64,000 nucleotides of DNA, taken from NCBI GenBank assembly GCA_028564925.1, contig CM053029.1, forward strand, positions 585,077,731 to 585,141,730. Reading direction: 5' to 3'. The notes below the pieces were generated by a model. The model was not told where the DNA came from and did not search any database. It saw only the letters and a list, made by a program, of their open reading frames with translations. The translations under genes were made by a program, and so were the position numbers. How positions within the stretch are numbered: position 1 is the first letter of the stretch; each line of letters opens with the position of its first letter. This DNA comes from Lithobates sylvaticus. Its lineage: Eukaryota > Chordata > Amphibia > Anura > Ranidae. Of the stretch, positions 11,395 to 21,756 are shown in pieces.

Positions 11395-11876
11395 TTGCAT
11401 CCTACAGCAAATGCCATGGTCCGCAGAGAGCTTCCAAAGCATCAGAGGGATCTCATTGGTAAAAGGTATCAGTCAGGAGAAGGGTACAAAAGAATTTCCA
11501 AGGCACTACATATACAATGGAACACAGTGAAGGCAGCCATCATCAAGTGGAGAAAATATGGCACAACCGTGACATCACCAAGAACTGGACGTCCCTCCAA
11601 AATTGATGAAAAGACGAGAAGAAAACTGGTCAGGGAGGCTGCCAAGAGGCCTACAGCAACAATAAAGGAGCTGCAGGAATATCGTACTGGCTGTGTGGTA
11701 CAACAATCTCCCTTATTCTTCATATGTCTGGGGGTAGAGTGGCAAGACGGAAGCCTTTTCTTACGAAGAAAAATATCTAAGCCCGGCTAAATTTTGCAAA
11801 AGCATGTGGGCAAATGTGTCTGATGAAACCAAGGTTGAACTTTTTGGCCATAATTACAAAAGATATGTTTGGCGCC
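11395..11876 (+). pseudogene. Tc1 transposase, N-terminal part, broken
   Basis: The frame encodes the DNA-binding half of a Tc1 transposase: a first helix-turn-helix (RELPKHQRDLIGKRYQSGEG, then ISKALHIQWNTVKAAI), the GRP linker (SPRTGRPSKID) and a second helix-turn-helix start (KTRRKLVREAAKRPTATIKEL). After codon 96 an internal deletion jumps to later sequence and the frame closes at 11790. A different frame at 11807-11876 then gives WANVSDETKVELFGHNYKRYVWR, which includes the first catalytic aspartate (SDETK). The second aspartate region is absent, replaced by the minisatellite. Tc1 transposases are normally about 340 residues with a DDE triad, so this is a pseudogene. Confidence 0.85.
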
Positions 11877-13243
11877 AGTGACGGTCGTGGCCTTTCTGCA
11901 GCCGGGCAGCGAGTGTGGTGGGCAGCATCGGAGAGTGGGCAGACAGCACGGGAGAGCTGGGGGGGGGGCGAGAGAGCAGAGAGATGATATCATCTCTCAC
12001 CGCCCGCCCTGCATCACCGCTGTTTCGCTCTCACCGTGCAGCCGCAGAGAGATGACATCATCTCTCACTGCCCGCCCTCTCTCTGGTGACCTTGGTGTAA
12101 GGAGCCGCACTCTGAGGAAAGCAGGGGCTCTTTGGGGACTCTGATGTAAGTGGGGGGACTCTCTGGGGACCCTGGTGTAAGGGGGGGGCTCTCTGTGGAC
12201 CCTGATTTAAGTGGGGGAGGCTCTCTGGGGACTCTGATGTAAGTAGAGGCTCTCTGGGGACCCTGATGTAAGTAGGGGCTCTCTGGGTACCCTGATGTAA
12301 GGAAGGGGCTTTCTGGGGACCCAGATGTAAGGAGGGGCTCTCTGGGAACCCTGATGTAAGGAGGGGCTCTCTGGGAACCCTGATGTAAGGAGGGGCTCTC
12401 TGGGAACCCTGATGTAAGGAGGGGCTCTCTGGGAACCCTGATGTAAGGAGGGGCTCTCTGGGTACCCTGATGTAAGGAAGGGGCTCTCTGGGGACCCTGA
12501 TGTAAGGGGGGGCTCTCTGGGGACCCTTACGTAAGGAAGGGGCTCTCTGGGGACCATGATGTAAGGAGGGGATCTTTGGGGAACCTGATGTAAGTGGGCG
12601 CTCTGTGGGGACCCTGATGCCAGGGGGGGCTCTCTGGAGACTCTGAGAAAAGGAGGGGCTCTCTGGGGACCCTGATGTAAGTGGGGGAGGCTCTCTGGGG
12701 ATCCTTATGCAAGGGGGGCTCTCTGGGGGACTCTGATGTAAGGGGGGCTCTCTGGGGACCCTGATGTAAGAGGGGCTCTCAGGGGACCCTGATGTAAGGG
12801 GGGAGGCTCTCTGGGGACCCTGATGTAAGTGGGGGAGGCTCTCTGGGGACCCTGATGTAAATGGGGGAGGCTCTCTGGGGACCTTGATGTAAGGAAGGGG
12901 CTCTCTGGGGACCCTGATGTAAGGGGAGCTCTCTGGGGACCCTGATGTTAAGGAAGGGGCTCTCTGGGTTCCCTGATGGTAAGGTGGAGGCTCTCTGGGG
13001 ACCCTGATGCAAGGGGGCTCTCTGAGAACCCTGATGTAAGGAAGGGGCTCTCTGGGGACCCTGATGTAAGGAGGGGCTCTCTGGGGACCCTGATGTAAAG
13101 AGGGGCTCTCTGGGGACCCTGATGTAAGGAGGGGCTCTCTGGGGACCCTGGTGTAATTGGGGGGCTCTCTGGGGACCCAGATGTAAGTGGAGGGGGCTCT
13201 ATGGGGACCCTGATGCAAGGGGGAGGCTCTCTGGGGACCCTGA
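11877..13243. repeat. 28-bp minisatellite inside the Tc1 transposase
   Basis: The block interrupts the Tc1 gene exactly between KRYVWR and IENLW. After a GC-rich lead of about 220 bases (with GAGAGATGA(C/T)ATCATCTCTC repeated twice) there are about 40 tandem units of roughly 28 bases with the core GGGCTCTCTGGGGACCC followed by TGATGTAAGG. Units vary by one to three bases. Long frames on either strand here are products of the repeat. The core resembles the 18-bp array at 22265-24650 with an extra CTGGGGACCC segment. Confidence 0.9.
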
Positions 13244-13435
13244 TTGAAAATCTGTGGGGTGATCTGAAGAGGGCTGCGTACAGGAGATGCCCTCACAATC
13301 TGACAGATTTGGAGTGTTTTTCCAAAGAAGAGTGGGCAAATAATGCCAAGTCAAGATGTGCCATGCTGATAGACTCATACCCAAAAAGACTGAGTGCTGT
13401 AATAAAATCAAAAGGTGCTTCAACAAAGTATTAGT
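13244..13435 (+). pseudogene. Tc1 transposase, C-terminal part
   Basis: Translation gives IENLWGDLKRAAYRR, then TDLECFSKEEWANNA and YPKRLSAVIKSKGASTKY before a TAG stop. IENLW holds the third (glutamate) residue of the Tc1 DDE triad, and the remainder is the usual C-terminus. It is the continuation of the fragment at 11395-11876. A TTAA element begins four bases after the stop, in the 3' untranslated part. Confidence 0.85.
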
Positions 13436-15606
13436 TTAACCAATTAGCAACCGGCCCATAGCCAATTGATGGCTACAGGGCGGTTGCTTAAATCCCGCTC
13501 TCGCGCACCCGCGAACATCCGTGACCGCCGGGTCGCATCACGGATCACGGTCAGTGGCCACTGATCGTGGCCGTTTACCACGTGATCGCTCCGTCAAATG
13601 ACGGAGCGATCACATGTAAACAAACCGGCGTGATTTCCGGTTCCTCCCTCCCCTCTTCGTCCAGTGTGAGCGGAGAGGGGAGAGATCGGTGGCAGCAGCG
13701 CTGTGGGCTGCATGTGTAGTGCCCACAGCACTGCTCAGTGACAGATCCATCCATCCATGCTCACCCATCCCTAGTCTGCATACCTATCTATACTCTGCAT
13801 ACCCATCCATACTCTGCATACCCATCCATGCATACCCATCCATACTCTGCATTCCCATCCATCCATCCATACTCTGCATACCCATCCATACTCTGCATTC
13901 TCTGCATACCCATCCATCCATACACTGCATACCCATCCATCCATACTCTGAATTCTCTGCATACCCACCCATCCATACTCTGCACACCCATCCATGCTCA
14001 CCCATCCGTCCATCCATGCTCAGCCATCCCATCCACCCCCATCCATAATTAGCCATACCCAGCAATACTCAGCCGTACCCATCCATACTCAGCCGTACGC
14101 AGCCGTACTCAGCCATCCCATCTATAACCAGCCATCCCATCTATACCCAGCCATACTCAGCCATATCCAGCCATCCCATCTATACCCAGACATCCCATCT
14201 ATACCCAGCCATACTCAGCCGTACCCAGCCATCCCATCTATACCCAGACATCCCATCTATACCCAGCCATACTCAGCCGTACCCATCCATACTCAGCCAT
14301 CCCATCTATACTCATTCATGCCATGCCCATCCACATTCATGCCACATCAGTTATCATCCATGCCACATCCATGCCACTACAGTGCCTCACAAACATGGTG
14401 GAATCAAATTAGATTTGACATTTATGCCACTAGAACGCCTGATGGAGCTCCCTGCATATTGGGCCTCTCTATGTGGCCAGGCTGTGTAAAAGTCTCACAC
14501 ATGTGGTATCGCCGTACTCAGGAGGAGTAGGATAATCTATTTTGGGGTGTCATTTCTGGTATGTACATGCTAGGTATTAGAAATATTGTGTAAACGGACA
14601 ACGTTGTGTAAAAAAAAAATGCGTTTTCATTTTCTTTACAGATTTTCAAAAACTTGTAGAAAAAAATGACATGTTCAAAAGACTCGATATGCCTCATAGA
14701 TTATACATTGGGTTGTTTTCTTTCCAAAATGGGGTAATTTTTGGGGAGTTTCCATTGTCCTGGTGCTCCAGGGCCTTCAAAAATGTAAGAGGTAGTCAAG
14801 AAATGATATGTATAATTTATGCTCCAAGAATGCCTGATGGTGCTCCCTGCATGTTGGGCCTCTGTATGTGGCCACGCTGTGTAAAAGTCTCACACATGTG
14901 GTATCGTCATACTCAGGAGGAGTAGCAGAATGTGTTTTGAGGTGTAATGTGTGCTATGCATATGCTGTGTGTGAGAAATAACCTGCTAATTTAACAATTT
15001 TGTGAAAAAAAAAAAAAAAAAAAATCTTGATATTGCAAAGAGTTGTGGGAAAAAATTACAACTTCAAAAAACTCACCATGCCTATTACTAAATACCTTGG
15101 AATGTCTACTTTCTAAAAAAGGGGTCATTTGGGGGGTATTTGTACTTTCCTGGCTTGTTAGGGCTCAAGAAATTATATAGGCCGTCAGTACTTCAGGTGT
15201 GATCAATTTTCAGAGATTGGCACCATAGCTTGTGGACTCTATAACTTTCACAAAGACCAAATAATATACACCGATTTGGGTTATTTTTTACCAAAGATAT
15301 ATAGCGGTATAAATTTTGGCCAAAATATATGAAGAAAAATTACTAATTTGCAAAATTTTATAACAAAAACTACGAAAAATGCATTTTTTTTTACAGAATT
15401 TTCTGTCTTTTTTATTGCGCAAAAAATAAAACCCAGTGGTGATTAAATACCACCAAAAGAAAGCTCTATTTGTGTGAAAAAAAGGTCAAGAATTTCATAT
15501 CGGTACAGTGTTGCATGACTGAGTAATTGTCATTCAAGATGTGAGAGCACCGAAAGCTGGAAATTGGTCTGGTTAGGAAGGGGGTGCCCAGTGGTCAAGT
15601 GGTTAA
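13436..15606 (+). mobile_element. TTAA-targeting element, 2.16-kb variant
   Basis: The element is 13440-15602, flanked by TTAA at 13436-13439 and 15603-15606. It starts CCAATTAGCAACCGGCCC and ends GTGGTCAAGTGG. Inside are a GC-rich left part, a CATCCATCCATACTCTG minisatellite (about 13740-14340) and a direct repeat of about 120 bases (14415-14530 and 14830-14930, both with GTCTCACACATGTGGTATCG). The right part has the family mark CCACCAAAAGAAAGCTC. No transposase frame is seen. Confidence 0.7.
13740..14390. repeat. CATCCATAC-type minisatellite
   Basis: Tandem variants of CATACCCATCCATACTCTG give way to CCCATCTATACCCAGCCATAC and related units. The array lies inside the 2.16-kb TTAA element and produces spurious long frames rich in histidine, proline and tyrosine on the plus strand and in tryptophan and glycine on the minus strand. 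Confidence 0.85.
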
Positions 15607-16046
15607 AGAGGAGGGCCCACAAAAAAAAAAAAAATTAAAAGTCAGCAGCTACAAATACTGCAGCTGCTGACATTTAATAATCAGACACTTACCTGTCCCG
15701 GGGTCCAGCGATGCGGGGGAACGAGACCCCCCCTCGTTCCCTGCTCCGCTCGCGGTGCCGGCATTCTTAATGTGGGCACCCGGCTGTGGCTTCACAACCG
15801 GGCACCCACTGCACCGTGATTCGACGCTCACTCATCTGGGACACATGACAGGTCCCAAGTGACTGTGCGGCGCCTAGGGGAAGTGATGTCATTGCCCGGC
15901 CAATGAAGGTGGCAGACTACGAGGGACCCCCTAGCAACAGGCATTTAGAGGTGAGTAAAAAAATATTTTTTTTCCAATTATTTTTTTTTTCTTTTTTTAT
16001 GATTTTTAAGCCAAATTTTTTTTTTATGGTGGCAACACCACTTTAA
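15603..16046 (+). mobile_element. short TTAA element with TTAAAG ends
   Basis: The block 15607-16042 lies between TTAA at 15603-15606 (shared with the previous element) and 16043-16046. Its ends read TTAAAGAGGAGGGCCCAC and, inverted, TTAAAGTGGTGTTGCCAC. TTAAAG ends are a feature of Kolobok/T2 elements of frogs, so that is the likely type. Removing both neighbouring elements restores a continuous Tc1 3' region with a single TTAA. Confidence 0.65.
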
Positions 16047-16126
16047 GGTGCACACTTATGCAACCATTTTATTTTTACTTCCCTCCCACCTAAAAGATTT
16101 CAGTTTGTTGTTCAACTGATTTTTGC

Positions 16127-16256
16127 GTTGTCATTATGGGGTATTGTTTGTAGAATTTTGAGGAAAATAACAAATTGAATTCATTTTGGAATAAGGCTGT
16201 AACAACAAAATGTGGAAACAAGTGAAGTGCTGTGAATACTTACAGAATGCACTGTA
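16127..16256 (+). mobile_element. 3' end of a Tc1/mariner-type element
   Basis: The stretch reads GTCATTATGGGGTATTG, then GGAATAAGGCTGTAACA and GAATACTTACAGAATGCACTGTA. The last part is a typical Tc1-type terminus with a TA at its edge. The duplicate at 19574-19715 has a longer left part (from about 19380, GAAACACCTCAAGGATGATT) and includes a small duplication near its tip. Confidence 0.65.
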
Positions 16257-16424
16257 CTAGGCACATTATAACTTTGCCTTTCAGGTAAAAATAAAATAAA
16301 AAATTGTCTGCGGTTTACTTTGATATCACTTTTGGGGACTAATGGGTTACAAGAGTTTAACGCCATATAGTTCTGTGCGTTACTGCAAGTTTAACACTGT
16401 ATATTTCATTGCGTTACTGCAAGT

Positions 16425-17377
16425 TTAAAGCAGAGTTCCACCGAAAAAAAAATTCAAAGTCAGCAGCTACAAATACTGCAGCTGCTAACTTTTAATATTA
16501 GGACACTTACCTGTTCAGGGCGCTTGCGATGTCCTCACCCGAAGCCGATCTGTACCTCGGCTCCCGAGTGCAGGTGCCGGCATCTTTGGTAAGGGAATCA
16601 GGAAGTGAAGCCTTGCGGCTTCACAGCCTGGTTCCCTACTGTGCATGCGCGAGTCACGCTGCGCATTCTCATTGGTCCCTTCTGTCTTCTGGGACCTGTG
16701 ACCTGTATGTCTCCCAGAAGACAGCAGGGGGGGCGGAGGATTGGCCGGGACATGACGTAGATGGCCACTGAATCTGTGGCGATCTTTTGCCGGAAGTGGG
16801 AGCAAGTATCTGTATTAGACAGGTATTTGCTCTTCCCTCCTCCCTGAAACCCCTGATAACAGGTAAAAAAACGTGGGAATCCATCTCCCCTTCCCTGAGA
16901 AGCCTACATTGGCTAACCGTAAAGAATCGGGTCATTTTTAAGACCCTCTGCCTCACCCACAAATGCACCCACAGAGACGCTCCTCAATACCTTCTCGAGA
17001 AAATAAAACACTACACACCTAATCGCAGTCTTCGATCGTCCGACCAAAACCTCCTCCTCATCCCCAAGTCCCGCTACAAATCAAAAGGGGAACGAAGATT
17101 CGCTGTTCAAGGACCACGGCTATGGAATGCACTACCATCCTACATCCGCATGGAAGAAAACCATCAGGCCTTCAGGAAAAAACTCAAGACCTACCTCTTC
17201 TAAGAAGCTTGACAACAAAGCACTAATACAGCGCCTTGAGGCGATTCAGTTCGCATTGTAGCGCTATACAAATTATTCATTCATTCATTCATTCATGAAA
17301 GGTGCCAAATGTGACACCGGAGGGGGGGAGGAACCGGAAAAGCGGAAGTTCAATTTTTGGGTGGAACTCCGCTTTAA
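16425..17377 (+). mobile_element. TTAA element with AGC(A/G)GAGTTCCACC ends, carrying an L2 end
   Basis: The element is 16429-17373, flanked by TTAA at 16425-16428 and 17374-17377. Its termini, AGCAGAGTTCCACC and the inverted AAGCGGAGTTCCACCC, form a terminal inverted repeat. With the TTAA they read TTAAAGC, again near the Kolobok/T2 style. The left interior has CAGCAGCTACAAATACTGCAG, also found at 15644-15664 in the preceding element. A LINE 3' end lies inside it. The duplicate copy is 19880-20834. Confidence 0.75.
16880..17293 (+). mobile_element. L2-clade LINE 3' end
   Basis: The frame ends with SLRSLHWLTVKNRVIFKTLCLT, HRDAPQYLLEKI, the phrase TPNRSLRSSDQNLLL and RFAVQGPRLWNALPSYIR before the stop at about 17203. 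This is the C-terminal tail typical of L2 reverse transcriptase proteins. It is followed by the hallmark 3' end TAGCGCTATACAAATTATTC and an (ATTC)n tail. The LINE is heavily 5'-truncated, as usual for target-primed insertion, and sits within the TTAA element. The duplicate copy is at about 20332-20750. Confidence 0.8.
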
Positions 17378-18140
17378 CGCTATATAGTTCTGTGCGTTAC
17401 TGCAAACTTAACGCCATATAGTTCTGTGCATTACTGTTACTCCAGCGAAGAGAAGGAGCACACAAGCCTTTCTTCCCTGTCAACCTAAAAATAAAAATGA
17501 AGCCGTTTTTAATAAAAGTGGCATCTAATAACGGGAGGAAAGGTGTGGAGATACAATGACTGACCTTTAACATTAATCCGCCTGGAAGTTTAAAGAGGCA
17601 AAATAGGTTAACAATGAATTTTAGCAGCTGGTGACAAAGGAATGTGAACTTCGCCTTAGGGTGATCAGAATGTTCATGAAACAATATCCAACTTCAACAA
17701 AATATTTTTTCATAAAGGAAAAGTTCCGTAGAATGCGAGATTAGTGGACACGGCAACTTGACTTTAATGAAAAGGTGCTGATCCCAAACACAGTGACTAT
17801 CCCTGTTAAGAAATGATGCTTTCTTTCGCTCTAATCCTCCACTATATTAGGGAAGGGTGATGACTGGATGTGTGCTGACGGCATTACGCTCCCTTATTAG
17901 TTGGGTGACACGGTAACCTCCAGAAGTCATGGTGCACCCGTTTAAACATTTTGGCTTAAGTGTGTTAATGGGGCTGAGCTTATGGAACTCAGCAATATAA
18001 AATAAACGATGCTCCAGCTTAGGATAGAGCTTGCTTTACAAAAAATGAACACTGCATGCAAGGTCTATGAAGGTATGTATCACAGAGAAAAAACAATAAA
18101 TGCTTGCTAAGTATACATAGTAATAAAAAAAATAAAAAAA

Positions 18141-18222
18141 ATTAACCACTTCAGCCCCAGAAGATTTACCCCCCTTCATGACCAGGCCATTTTTTGCGAT
18201 ACGGCACTGCGTTGCTTTAACC
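18141..18222 (+). mobile_element. end fragment of a CCACTT-type TTAA element
   Basis: TTAA followed by CCACTTCAGCCCCAG and TTTTTGCGATACGGCACTGCG matches the end of the family seen at 9396 and, inverted, at 5030-5094. Only about 80 bases remain. In the second copy of the block (21610-21680) the first TTAA has changed. Confidence 0.65.
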
Positions 18223-18655
18223 ATGTGTGCATGTTATCAGGCCAAAATCACCAGGGTATGTAAACTTTTGACCAGGGTCATTTGGGTAGTTTCTGTTGTG
18301 ATTGTGATATAAAAAGAGTAAAACACAGTTGATTAATAATAAATGGCTTCAGCCAAACACTAACCATTAGTGAAAGAAAGTTTTTGTGTTATCATTCATA
18401 TTCTCTGAAAAATGGCCAAGAAATCATAAATTCTGCCAGGGTATGTAAACTTGTGGTTGTACAGTGAGTCCGATTAGTACAGATCAGACTGGGGTTCTCG
18501 GTCACCCTGTGTCCCTAAAAGACACAGGGTGACTTAGACATAGGAGGTGCATAGGGAGCTGAAACAAAGGTTTCCCAACCTCTCTAAGGGATTCAGGTTC
18601 CACGGGCACCCACGAACGTAGCTTATCCAACGCATTTCTCACAAGCTGACCATTT
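18223..18655. mobile_element. segment absent from the duplicate block, with Tc1-type ends
   Basis: Copy 2 passes directly from GCTTTAACCA to GCCATAAG, whereas copy 1 has about 430 extra bases. The first 240 carry CCAGGGTATGTAAACTT twice, the second time followed by GTGGTTGTACAGTG. These are features of Tc1/mariner termini. The rest (18480-18650) is unassigned. Confidence 0.55.
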
Positions 18656-18739
18656 GCCATAAGGGAAGTGAGCCTGCATGCTGCTTATAACTTGGAAAGC
18701 CAAATTGTCTGGGTGGAACACAAGAATTTTGACAAGGAA

Positions 18740-19350
18740 CACCTTAAAGTGGTTGCAAATGCTGACGTTTTTGTACCTTCATGCATTCTATGCATGAAGG
18801 TAAAACAAAACTTCCGTGTTCTGTCATTCCACAGCACCCCTCCCTTTGATACTTACCTGAACCCGATCTCGATCCAGGGATGTGCATGGGAGACTCGGCT
18901 GTCCCGGTGTTGTATCACTATCCGTCCCCCATCACCAAGTGTCCGAGGTGTACTGCGCATGCGCAGTACACAGGACGACCATATTCCGAAAATTGCCGAG
19001 GATGAACGGCGCCTGCGCCGTGAGTCCACTTTCAAGCCCCACCATCCCAGTGGACATAGAGTTAGAATATAAAAGTGCCGAGCGCAGCGAGGCCGTGCCG
19101 ATGCGTGGCGAGCGAAGCGAGCCCGCGAGGGGCCCTCTCAATTTGACTAACCCTATGTCCGCTTGGATGGTGGGGGCTTCTCCTCGACTCACGGCGCAGG
19201 CGCCGCTCATCTTCCGACAATTTCCGAAAATCTTCTGGATCCAGACTGCGCATGCGCAGTAGACTTCGGACACCTAGTGACAGCCGGACACTTGGTGATA
19301 GAACACCGGGTCTCTCTCTCCTGGGACAGCCGGGGCTCTCATGCACTAGC
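18740..19350. repeat. foldback repeat with CpG-rich arms
   Basis: The arm at about 18880-19070 (GACTCGGCTGTCCCGGTGTT, ATCACCAAGTGTCCGA, TACTGCGCATGCGCAGTA, GGCGCCTGCGCCGTGAGTC) returns inverted at about 19150-19345. The loop (19071-19150) contains GAGCGAAGCGAGCCCGCGAG. TTAAAGTGGTTGCAAATG at about 18745 looks like a TTAA-element start whose far end I cannot place. Frames of 100-134 codons here are arm artefacts. Confidence 0.7.
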
Positions 19351-19379
19351 TGTGAGACCTTTATATAGACAGGTCCAAT

Positions 19380-19715
19380 CAACTGAATTTACCACAGGTC
19401 ATCTCCAATCAAGTTGTAGAAACACCTCAAGGATGATTAGTGGAAACAGGAGGCACCTGAGCTAAATTTTGAGTCTCATGGCAAAGGCTGTGAATACTTA
19501 TTTAAATGGGATTTTTTTTTTCGCTTTTTATTTTTCATAAATTTGCAAACATTTCAAACAAACTTTTTTGCACGTTGTCATTATGGGGTATTGTTTGTAG
19601 AATTTTGAGGAAAATAACAAATTTAATTCATTTTGGAATAAGGCTGTAACAACAAAATGTGGAAACAAGTGAAGTGCTGTGAATACTTACAGAATGCACT
19701 GAATGCACTGTACTA
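19380..19715 (+). mobile_element. longer Tc1-type 3' end before copy 2
   Basis: The stretch AATCAAGTTGTAGAAACACC ... TCATGGCAAAGGCTGTGAAT ... GTCATTATGGGGTATTG ends with GCACTGTA and is the fuller version of the terminus at 16127-16256. Homology between these two ends is the likely seed of the segmental duplication. Confidence 0.6.
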
Positions 19716-21690
19716 GCACATTATAACTTTGCCTTTCAGGTAAAAATAAAATAAAAAATTGTCGGCGGTTTACTTTGATATCACTTTTGGGGACTAATGG
19801 GTTACAAGAGTTTAACGCCATATAGTTCTGTGCGTTACTGCAAGTTTAACACCGTATATTTCATTGCGTTACTGCAAGTTTAAAGCAGAGTTCCACCGAA
19901 AAAAAAATTCAAAGTCAGCAGCTACAAATACTGCAGCTGCTAACTTTTAATATTAGGACACTTACCTGTTCAGGGCGCTTGCGATGTCCTCCCCCGAAGC
20001 CGATCTGTACCTCGGCTCCCGAGTGCAGGTGACGGCATCTTTGGTAAGGGAATCAGGAAGTGAAGCCTGTGCGGCTTCACAGCCTGGTTCCCTACTGTGC
20101 ATGCGCAAGTCACTCTGCGCATTCTTATTGGTCCCTGCTGTCTTCTGGGACCTGTGACCTGTATGTCTCCCAAAAGACAGCAGGGGGGGGCGGAGGATTG
20201 GCCGGGACATGGCGTAGATCGCCACGGAATCTGTGGCGATCTTTTGCCGGAAGTGGGAGCAGGTATCTGTATTAGACAGGTATTTGCTCTTCCCTCCTCC
20301 CTGAAACCCCTGATAACAGGAAAAAAACCATGGGAATCCATCTCCCCTTCCCTGAGAAGCCTACATTGGCTAACCGTAAAGAATCGGGTCATTTTTAAGA
20401 CCCTCTGCCTCACCCACAAATGCACCCACAGAGACGCTCCTCAATACCTTCTCGAGAAAATAAAACACTACACACCTAATCGCAGTCTTCGATCGTCCGA
20501 CCAAAACCTCCTCCTCATTCCCAAGTCCCGCTACAAATAAAAAGGGGAACGAAGATTCGCTGTTCAAGGTCCACGGCTATGGAATGCACTACCATCCTAC
20601 ATCCGCATGGAAGAAAACCATCAGGCCTTCAGGAAAAAACTCAAGACCTACCTCTTCTAAGAAGCTTGACAACAAAGCACTAATACAGCGCCTTGAGGCG
20701 ATTCAGTTTGCATTGTAGCGCTATACAAATTATTCATTCATTCATTCATTCATGAAAGGTGCCAAATGTGACACCGGAGGGGGGGAGGAACCGGAAAAGC
20801 GGAAGTTCAATTTTTGGGTGGAACTCCGCTTTAACGCTATATAGTTCTGTGCGTTACTGCAAACTTAACGCCATATAGTTCTGTGCATTACTGTTACTCC
20901 AGCGAAGAGAAGGAGCACACAAGCCTTTCTTCCCTGTCAACCTAAAAATAAAAATGAAGCCGTTTTTAATAAAAGTGGCATCTAATAACGGGAGGAAAGG
21001 TGTGGAGATACAATGACTGACCTTTAACATTAATCCGCCTGGAAGTTTAAAGAGGCAAAATAGGTTAACAATGAATTTTAGCAGCTGGTGACAAAGGAAT
21101 GTGAACTTCGCCTTAGGGTGATCAGAATGTTCATGAAACAATATCCAACTTCAACAAAATATTTTTTCATAAAGGAAAAGTTCCGTAGAATGCGAGATTA
21201 GTGGACACGGCAACTTGACTTTAATGAAAAGGTGCTGATCCCAAACACAGTGACTATCCCTGTTAAGAAATGATGCTTTCTTTCGCTCTAATCCTCCACT
21301 ATATTAGGGAAGGGTGATGACTGGATGTGTGCTGACGGCATTACGCTCCCTTATTAGTTGGGTGACACGGTAACCTCCAGAAGTCATGGTGCACCCGTTT
21401 AAACATTTTGGCTTAAGTGTGTTAATGGGGCTGAGCTTATGGAACTCAGCAATATAAAATAAACGATGCTCCAGCTTAGGATAGAGCTTGGTTTAGAAAA
21501 AATGAACACTGCATGCAAGGTCTATGAAGGGATGTATCACAGATAAAAAACAAAAATGCTTGCTAAGTATACATATAAAAAAAATACACAAAATAAAAAA
21601 AACGGACCACTTCAGCCCCAGAAGATTTACCCCCTTCATGACTAGGCCATTTTTTGCGATACGGCACTACGTTGCTTTAACCACTTACAT
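19574..21690. repeat. 2.1-kb duplicated block, copy 2
   Basis: It is a near-identical direct repeat of 16127-18222, offset by about 3447-3460 bases. It has the same minisatellite, TTAA element (19884-20830), L2 end (about 20332-20750) and unique stretch, including the same spurious 95-codon minus-strand frame. Homology resumes from 21693 to about 21753 with 18656-18713 of the first copy. Confidence 0.9.
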
Positions 21691-21756
21691 GCCATAAGTG
21701 ATGTGAGCCTGCATGCTGCTTATAACTTGGAAAGCCAAATTGTCTGGTGAGTGTTT

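Larger units (their letters stand above)
11148..16115 (+). mobile_element. Tc1-like transposon, split by three later blocks
   Basis: The left inverted repeat (about 11148-11240, with AAACTGAAATCTTTTAGG and GGTTGCATAAGTGTGCAC) is matched in reverse complement at about 16047-16115. The transposase begins near 11395, is lost internally, resumes at 11800-11876 and ends at 13244-13435. It is interrupted by a minisatellite block (11877-13243), a TTAA element (13440-15602) and a second TTAA element (15607-16042). The right tip beyond 16115 is replaced by another Tc1-type end. The element cannot code for a working transposase. Confidence 0.8.
16338..17440. repeat. 34-bp minisatellite split by a TTAA element
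   Basis: Four units of the type TTTAACGCCATATAGTTCTG with TGCGTTACTGCAAG are visible: two before the insertion, one split by it, one after. The insertion lies at the TTAA of the third unit, so the neighbouring units serve as the empty site. The same arrangement exists in the second copy of the 2.1-kb block. Confidence 0.75.
16127..18222. repeat. 2.1-kb duplicated block, copy 1
   Basis: This block matches 19574-21682 base for base apart from scattered substitutions and a few small indels. It contains a Tc1-type 3' end, a 34-bp minisatellite with an inserted TTAA element that carries an L2 LINE end, and a unique stretch. The start of homology (GTTGTCATTATGGGGTATTG) lies within the Tc1-type end. 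Confidence 0.9.

Noticed and set aside
12058-13296. 412-codon minus-strand open frame rich in PREPLPYIRVPREP-type repeats
   Set aside because: It is the translation of the 28-bp minisatellite; the frame shifts freely between units and two other overlapping frames look the same.
13689-14065. Overlapping frames rich in HPSIH or MDGWVC repeats
   Set aside because: Translations of the CATCCATAC minisatellite on both strands.
18668-19465. Overlapping frames of 100-134 codons on both strands
   Set aside because: They lie in the arms of a foldback repeat and mirror each other; no known domain.
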